From NCBI GenBank assembly GCA_944358685.1, contig CALVRQ010000097.1, positions 1-9,364 on the forward strand: a DNA stretch of 9,364 nt, given 5' to 3'. The translations under genes and the position numbers were made by a program. This document shows positions 6,145-9,364 of the stretch, one piece after another. The notes below the pieces were generated by a model. It ran no database searches. It saw nothing but the letters and a program-made list of their open reading frames with translations, and was not told the origin of the DNA. Positions within the stretch are counted from its first letter, which is position 1; each line of letters starts with the position of its first letter. The stretch comes from an uncultured Bacilli bacterium (lineage in GTDB: Bacteria > Bacillota_I > Bacilli_A > RF39 > UBA660).

Positions 6145-6162
6145 GAATTAATCCTATTTTTT
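6136..6162. terminator. Bidirectional terminator shared by convergent genes
   Basis: A perfect 11-bp palindrome: AAAAAATAGGA (6136-6146), loop of 5 nt, TCCTATTTTTT (6152-6162). It gives a T-run on both strands. The plus-strand TAG stop (6142-6144) and the minus-strand TAG stop (6154-6156) lie opposite each other in the two arms. Confidence 0.9.
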
Positions 6163-7365
6163 ATATACGCCAAATGATAAATCGTCGTTAAATTCTAGTT
6201 CTGTGTTAGTGATGACTTTTCTTTCTCCATAGTTTGTGTGGTAATAGAAGGTATTACCGTTTTGGTAATATATGGTGTCATCCAAATAAATTATACTATT
6301 TATATCAGTAGTATCAAAAAGGTATGTTTTTATTTTTTTATTTTGAGTATCTGCTCTATAGACTTTATAGTGATTGTTTTCTTTTTGATATAGATAATAA
6401 TAATTTCCAACTTTGTCTACTTTGTCATATCCTTTAATATCATCTGTATAATAATTATTAAATAGTTTCCCATTTATGGCATCACTTAGACTCATGTTTT
6501 CCCATTTACCATTATAGGTTTGAAGATGGTCTTTATCATGAAATTCTTCAACACTTTCATCTTCAATACTTATTTTATATTGTTTACTATTTTCTTTATC
6601 GAAAAGGTAAATATCTGTCCCAATGGCACCTTCAATATATGAGTCGAAAGATATTTCGTCATAACTTCTTATATCTATCTGTTTGCCATTTATAATATTT
6701 ATAACGTGAAAAATTTTAAATGAATAGTTTTGGGTATAATCAGCCACAATATAATATTTATCTGTGAAGAAGCTAATGGGCTTTGTGTATACATCATTTT
6801 CGAAAATTTTAACGTTATTGGTGTTTCCATTAAATAGGTTTAATCCTTTATATGTTTCCATAGCGATATAGTGGTTTTCTAGGAAGTTGTCTTGATATAT
6901 GGACTGGGTGTTTGATAATTTTATTTCAGAGGCATTGTCTTTATAGTCGTTTTGATTATAGCCATATTTTTTTAGAGTTTTAAGGTAGCTATTTATTTTT
7001 TCATTGTTTAAGTTACTCGCATATGTTATTTCGTTATTTTTTAAACACATTACATCAGTTAAGATGGTATTATTTTTAAATATGGGTAAGATACATTGAT
7101 AGCCATCTATTTTTTTATATATGATTTTACTAATGACTTTTTCAGCTTTTTTATAATCTTTATTTATTTGAAAATTGATTTTGAAGTCTTCATGATTTAA
7201 TTCGAAGTAGTAATTATTATTATCTTTAGTGTCTAAAGTTTCATTTATTTTGAAATTACCAATATTATAGGTTATTTTGTGCCCTGTATCAAATAAGTAA
7301 AGTAAGCATTTAAGGGCAAAAAATATTACAGTAAAAATTATTAGGGTTTTAAACAGATACTTCAT
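6154..7365 (-). CDS. Membrane-anchored extracytoplasmic protein, family not recognised
   Basis: A 403-residue protein I cannot place in a named family. An N-terminal hydrophobic stretch (about 5-26) after MKY is a membrane anchor or uncleaved signal; there is no lipobox at a convincing position. The rest should lie outside the cell. It is rich in Asn, Tyr, Lys and Asp, and the second half repeats a pattern of aromatic beta strands, such as KYYIVADY, DIYLFDKENSKQYKI, NYYYLYQKENNHYKVY and TIYYQNGNTFYYH. That pattern resembles beta-propeller sensor domains of the kind that report a value plus a label, but this is only an impression. AGGAGG lies 7 nt before ATG 7365. It has its own strong promoter and ends in the shared palindrome. 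Codon use and base composition do not stand out from the neighbours. Confidence 0.75.
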   Translation of the reverse strand: MKYLFKTLIIFTVIFFALKCLLYLFDTGHKITYNIGNFKINETLDTKDNNNYYFELNHEDFKINFQINKDYKKAEKVISKIIYKKIDGYQCILPIFKNNTILTDVMCLKNNEITYASNLNNEKINSYLKTLKKYGYNQNDYKDNASEIKLSNTQSIYQDNFLENHYIAMETYKGLNLFNGNTNNVKIFENDVYTKPISFFTDKYYIVADYTQNYSFKIFHVINIINGKQIDIRSYDEISFDSYIEGAIGTDIYLFDKENSKQYKISIEDESVEEFHDKDHLQTYNGKWENMSLSDAINGKLFNNYYTDDIKGYDKVDKVGNYYYLYQKENNHYKVYRADTQNKKIKTYLFDTTDINSIIYLDDTIYYQNGNTFYYHTNYGERKVITNTELEFNDDLSFGVYKK

Positions 7366-7385
7366 ACGGCTTCCTCCTAGTAATA

Positions 7386-7414
7386 ATTATAAATCATTGG
7401 TTTTAGTTTGTCTA
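7386..7414 (-). promoter_or_regulatory. Strong vegetative promoter of the unrecognised membrane-anchored gene
   Basis: On the minus strand TAGACA (7409-7414), 17 nt, TATAAT (7386-7391): 11 of 12 consensus bases. The start is near 7379, 14 nt before the ATG. Confidence 0.8.
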
Positions 7415-7418
7415 TAAT

Positions 7419-7446
7419 AAAACGGAGGTTTACTGTTCTCCGTTTT
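7419..7446 (-). terminator. Terminator of the DUF1653-PH operon
   Basis: AAACGGAG-type arms at 7419-7427 and 7438-7446 form a 9-bp stem with a 10-nt loop holding the TAA stop (7430-7432). On the minus strand it is followed by TTTTATTATA. The T-run is better on the plus strand, but no plus-strand gene lies there to use it. Confidence 0.7.
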
Positions 7447-7930
7447 TTGATATATCTTTTAATTCTTCTTTTAGTTTATTATGTTCTTCATCAGTTAATT
7501 CGCTTTCATATTGTCTTTTTTCTTGCATCATGTATTTTGATAATACGGTTTCAATTTCTCTTAGGGCATCTTTAGAAATAAATGTTAGATTAACGGTTTC
7601 TTTGACTGTATCAATTATAACTCTACCCCATAAAATTCCCATTTTAATTGTTAAATCGTTGAACATATCTGGTGTGATTGTATAGTAAAAATAACCAAAC
7701 AATAAACGTTTTTGGGCAAGTAAGATTCTTTTATCAGTGATAACAATAACGTAAGTTGAAGTGACATTAAAAACACTTGGGAGTTTTTGAGCGGCAAAAG
7801 CATATAATACTTCTTCATCGTCATTGATGTGCTCGGCAGCGACTTTACTATGAGCTTTTAATCGCCAAGCTATGGTAGTTGGGAATCTTTTTTTAAAGTC
7901 TTTTATTTTATTATAAATTGTATTTGTCAT
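7430..7930 (-). CDS. YokE-like PH-domain protein
   Basis: A 166-residue cytosolic protein. Residues about 37-133 match the bacterial PH (YokE-like) pattern: DDEEVLYAF opening, then TSTYVIVITDKRILLAQK (57-74), where the TDKRIL turn is diagnostic, then FYYTITPDMFNDLTIKMGILWG and closing strands with a final helix ending near 133. A charged helical tail (about 135-163) could form a coiled coil. Bacterial PH-like domains mediate protein or lipid contacts; the partner is unknown. AGAGGT precedes ATG 7930 by about 6 nt. The gene begins 15 bp after the DUF1653 gene, so they share a transcript, and a hairpin at the stop ends it. Confidence 0.78.
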   Translation of the reverse strand: MTNTIYNKIKDFKKRFPTTIAWRLKAHSKVAAEHINDDEEVLYAFAAQKLPSVFNVTSTYVIVITDKRILLAQKRLLFGYFYYTITPDMFNDLTIKMGILWGRVIIDTVKETVNLTFISKDALREIETVLSKYMMQEKRQYESELTDEEHNKLKEELKDISKNGEQ

Positions 7931-7945
7931 ATTATTACCTCTTAT

Positions 7946-8191
7946 CTATTTTTTTACACTATCAATAGTTACTTGTTCAAAACGATATTTTTGTGTAACC
8001 TTGGGATATTTTTTATGGTCTACTTCGCTTAGAAACATATTTAATGGTCTTATATACAGTTCGTTATTTCCATAAAGGGCTCTATAGACGACGTGTTCTT
8101 CATTAGTTTCTGAATGTTTGGCAACATCTAATACTATATAATAGTCGCCTTTAAAGTGCTTATAAATAGCATTTTTTACTATATCTCTCAT
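7946..8191 (-). CDS. DUF1653 small protein
   Basis: An 81-residue protein that is almost entirely a DUF1653 domain. It shows [20 protein letters not shown] (10-29), then VVYRALYG (34-41), IRPLNMF (47-53) and the closing RFEQV (70-74), the family's conserved blocks in order. The family is usually a free-standing domain of about 60-80 residues in bacteria, with no agreed function. This copy has a C-terminal extension of only a few residues. GAGGAG lies about 7 nt before ATG 8191, and the gene has a near-consensus promoter. It is the first gene of a two-gene operon with the PH-domain protein. Confidence 0.85.
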   Translation of the reverse strand: MRDIVKNAIYKHFKGDYYIVLDVAKHSETNEEHVVYRALYGNNELYIRPLNMFLSEVDHKKYPKVTQKYRFEQVTIDSVKK

Positions 8192-8217
8192 TAATTTTCT
8201 CCTCTTTATTTGTTTTT

Positions 8218-8246
8218 ATTATACAATAAATAAAGAATTTTGACAA
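8218..8246 (-). promoter_or_regulatory. Strong vegetative promoter of the DUF1653-PH operon
   Basis: On the minus strand TTGTCA (8241-8246), 17 nt, TATAAT (8218-8223): 11 of 12 consensus bases. The start is near 8211, 20 nt before the ATG. The rest of the 8247-8304 spacer shows nothing firm. Confidence 0.8.
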
Positions 8247-8304
8247 TTGGGTGCTTGCTTAAACAATTAAACTTTTCCACAATAAAAGAAGATGTTATTA
8301 CCTT

Positions 8305-9232
8305 CTATTCAATTGTGTATGGATTAGATTTACTGCCATCTCCACCTGTAATTTGGACTTCGGGGGATAGATAGAGGCTTGGGCGGACTACATATTGCAT
8401 GTTTATAACATTAAAACTATGACCAACATTACCAATATTAGAGATATACATTGCAACGCCTCTGTGTTGACTAGATGGAGTTTGTAACCATTCAGATTCT
8501 CCAACATATAAAACCAATAATTATTTTTACAACTATTGCTATAATCATCGATTGTCGTTGATAAGCAGCTGTTTCCGGCCGCGTATCCATAATCACTTGG
8601 ATACATTAAGCCTATATTTTGTATTGTACTTGTTGGATTATCAGCATACACATTATTACCTCTTTCTAAATTATAGGCTGTACTCGTGGTTATAACAGTA
8701 GTGCCTATTCCCCCTAAATGATATGTTTCCTCTAATATCATATTTCTATATGTAATATCTATCCCGTTATAATAGTCTTCATTCAAGTAACTTTTTAATG
8801 ATGTAATATCCCAATTATTTGAATTAGATGTATCCCATGGCATATTTCCTATACTTTCATTTCTTATTATCTTTATTTTTCCATCTATTACTCCTATTAT
8901 TCGCCATAATTCATTATTAAAGCTTACATAGTTATTTGGGTTTGCACCATAATATCTGATATCTTCATGTTCGTCTTTATATAGTTCATCTGGATTTGAT
9001 GGTAATAAATTTGTTATTGTATCTGAAGCTGAAGGTTTCTCTGTACATGTTTTATAAAGCTCATCAATCGCTCCTTGAACATTAGTTGAAGAAAGTCCAC
9101 TATTACTATTATCATACGTTGTCTGATTGGAAGGAAAGTATGTCATGGCTATAAGACTAAAACTACTGAATATTATAATTAAAAAAAAAAATCCTATCAA
9201 ATATTTTTTTGTAAACTCTTTTATTTTTTCAT
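8305..9232 (-). pseudogene. DUF6273-type surface protein, broken by two one-base homopolymer deletions
   Basis: With one base restored at each of two sites, this reads as one 309-residue protein (928 + 2 = 930 nt, exactly 310 codons). It begins at ATG 9232 behind AGGGA. The first lesion is in the A-run right after the ATG (6 A, 7 needed; 9224-9229), where the present frame reads Met-Lys-Lys-stop. The second is near 8509-8512 (TTTT, five T needed), where the frame otherwise runs off to a stop at 8403. The restored protein has a membrane anchor (about 12-31), then YDNSNSGLSSTNVQGAIDEL, a stem motif common in gut Firmicute surface proteins and phage fibres. The core has NNELWRIIGV, IKIIRNESIGNMPWD and GLMYPSDYGYA, and it ends VVRPSLYLSPEVQITGGDG and NPYTIE. 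This order matches the DUF6273 group of extracytoplasmic proteins, of unknown function. It could be a true pseudogene, a phase-variable gene caught off, or a sequencing artefact. Confidence 0.82.
9181..9191 (-). repeat. T11 homopolymer in the membrane-anchor coding region
   Basis: Eleven consecutive A on the plus strand (T on the coding strand) encode Phe-Phe-Phe-Leu of the anchor. It is the longest homopolymer inside a gene in this window, and a length change would switch the frame. Confidence 0.85.
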
Positions 9233-9254
9233 ATTGTCCCTACTTTCTGATTAA

Positions 9255-9263
9255 AGTATAGCA
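9255..9263 (-). promoter_or_regulatory. Extended -10 promoter of the DUF6273-type gene
   Basis: On the minus strand TGC directly precedes TATACT (9255-9260), an extended -10 element (TGn). No good -35 box is present at 17 nt. The start would be near 9248, 16 nt before the ATG. A surviving promoter argues against long decay of the gene. Confidence 0.55.
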
Positions 9264-9304
9264 CATTTTTGATTTTACACCACCAATTTGGGGGCATTTA
9301 AAAT

Positions 9305-9344
9305 AAAAAAAAAACTTTATGTAAATTATTGGAAATACATAAAG
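9305..9344 (-). terminator. Strong intrinsic terminator of a gene entering from the right edge
   Basis: CTTTATGTA (9315-9323) and TACATAAAG (9336-9344) form a 9-bp stem with a 12-nt loop. On the minus strand it is followed by ten T (A-run 9305-9314). The plus-strand side is also T-rich. Confidence 0.8.
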
Positions 9345-9345
9345 C

Positions 9346-9364
9346 TTATTTTTTCTTTTCAACA
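9346..9364 (-). CDS. Possible C-terminal end of a minus-strand gene, cut by the window edge
   Basis: One minus frame ends in Val-Glu-Lys-Lys-Lys-TAA, with the stop at 9346-9348, immediately before the strong terminator. Stop codons touching the terminator are the rule in this window, so a gene ending here is likely. Only six codons are visible, so neither frame nor product can be confirmed. Confidence 0.35.

Noticed and set aside
8287..8306. Terminator after the DUF6273-type gene
   Set aside because: Only a 5-bp stem (AGAAG/CTTCT) with a 10-nt loop and an interrupted T-run; too weak to call.
8490..8530. Programmed -1 frameshifting in the DUF6273-type gene
   Set aside because: No X-XXY-YYZ slippery heptamer is present in the upstream frame, and a second lesion at the start codon would still stop translation.
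1..9364. CRISPR array, insertion sequence, prophage or defence island
   Set aside because: No regularly spaced repeats, transposase, integrase, terminal inverted repeats or known defence domains were seen on either strand.

Overview
The window looks like chromosomal DNA of a low-GC, Gram-positive-type (Firmicutes) bacterium. The DNA is strongly AT-rich, Shine-Dalgarno sites are AGGAGG-type, tRNA-Val carries a genome-encoded CCA, and most vegetative promoters have a perfect TATAAT. A spore-coat CotY/CotZ-family protein and a probable YutH-like spore protein point to an endospore-forming lineage. A TrpRS with the cysteine signature of a [4Fe-4S] type fits an anaerobe, and a DUF6273-type surface protein fits uncultured gut Bacilli (RF39/Erysipelotrichales-like). 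That placement is inference. TGA serves as a stop (end of the PepSY gene), so the code is standard and not mycoplasma-like.

Layout. 1-125: two minus-strand tRNAs (Val, then Thr cut by the left edge), driven by a perfect-consensus promoter that starts inside the end of the upstream gene. 167-544: a YugI/CvfD-type S1 RNA-binding protein (minus). 638-865: a small Nfu/YutI-type Fe-S protein (plus), whose stop directly abuts that of a YutH-like spore protein (866-1750, minus). 1884-2321: the CotY/CotZ-family coat protein (plus). 2418-3428: trpS (minus). 3512-5374: a two-gene minus operon, patatin-like phospholipase then a double-PepSY membrane protein. 5482-6144: a CmpB-family membrane protein (plus), convergent with an unrecognised membrane-anchored protein (6154-7365, minus) across one shared palindrome. 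7430-8191: a two-gene minus operon, DUF1653 protein then a YokE-like PH-domain protein. 8305-9232: a DUF6273-type surface protein (minus), broken by two one-base lesions in homopolymers. 9305-9344: a strong terminator that probably ends a minus-strand gene entering from the right edge.

How it fits together. Most genes are independent housekeeping or envelope genes with their own promoters. The YutH-like and CotY-like genes are divergent neighbours, and the coat gene has a sigma-K-like promoter, so 866-2321 is a small spore-coat locus. Across the window, -10 boxes lie only about 16-28 nt before the start codons, so most mRNAs should begin at or just before the ribosome binding site. Terminator hairpins often contain the stop codon. 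Both traits indicate a compact genome. No phage, CRISPR, insertion sequence or obviously new defence system is visible. The most unusual locus is the homopolymer-rich, frameshifted surface-protein gene near the right end.
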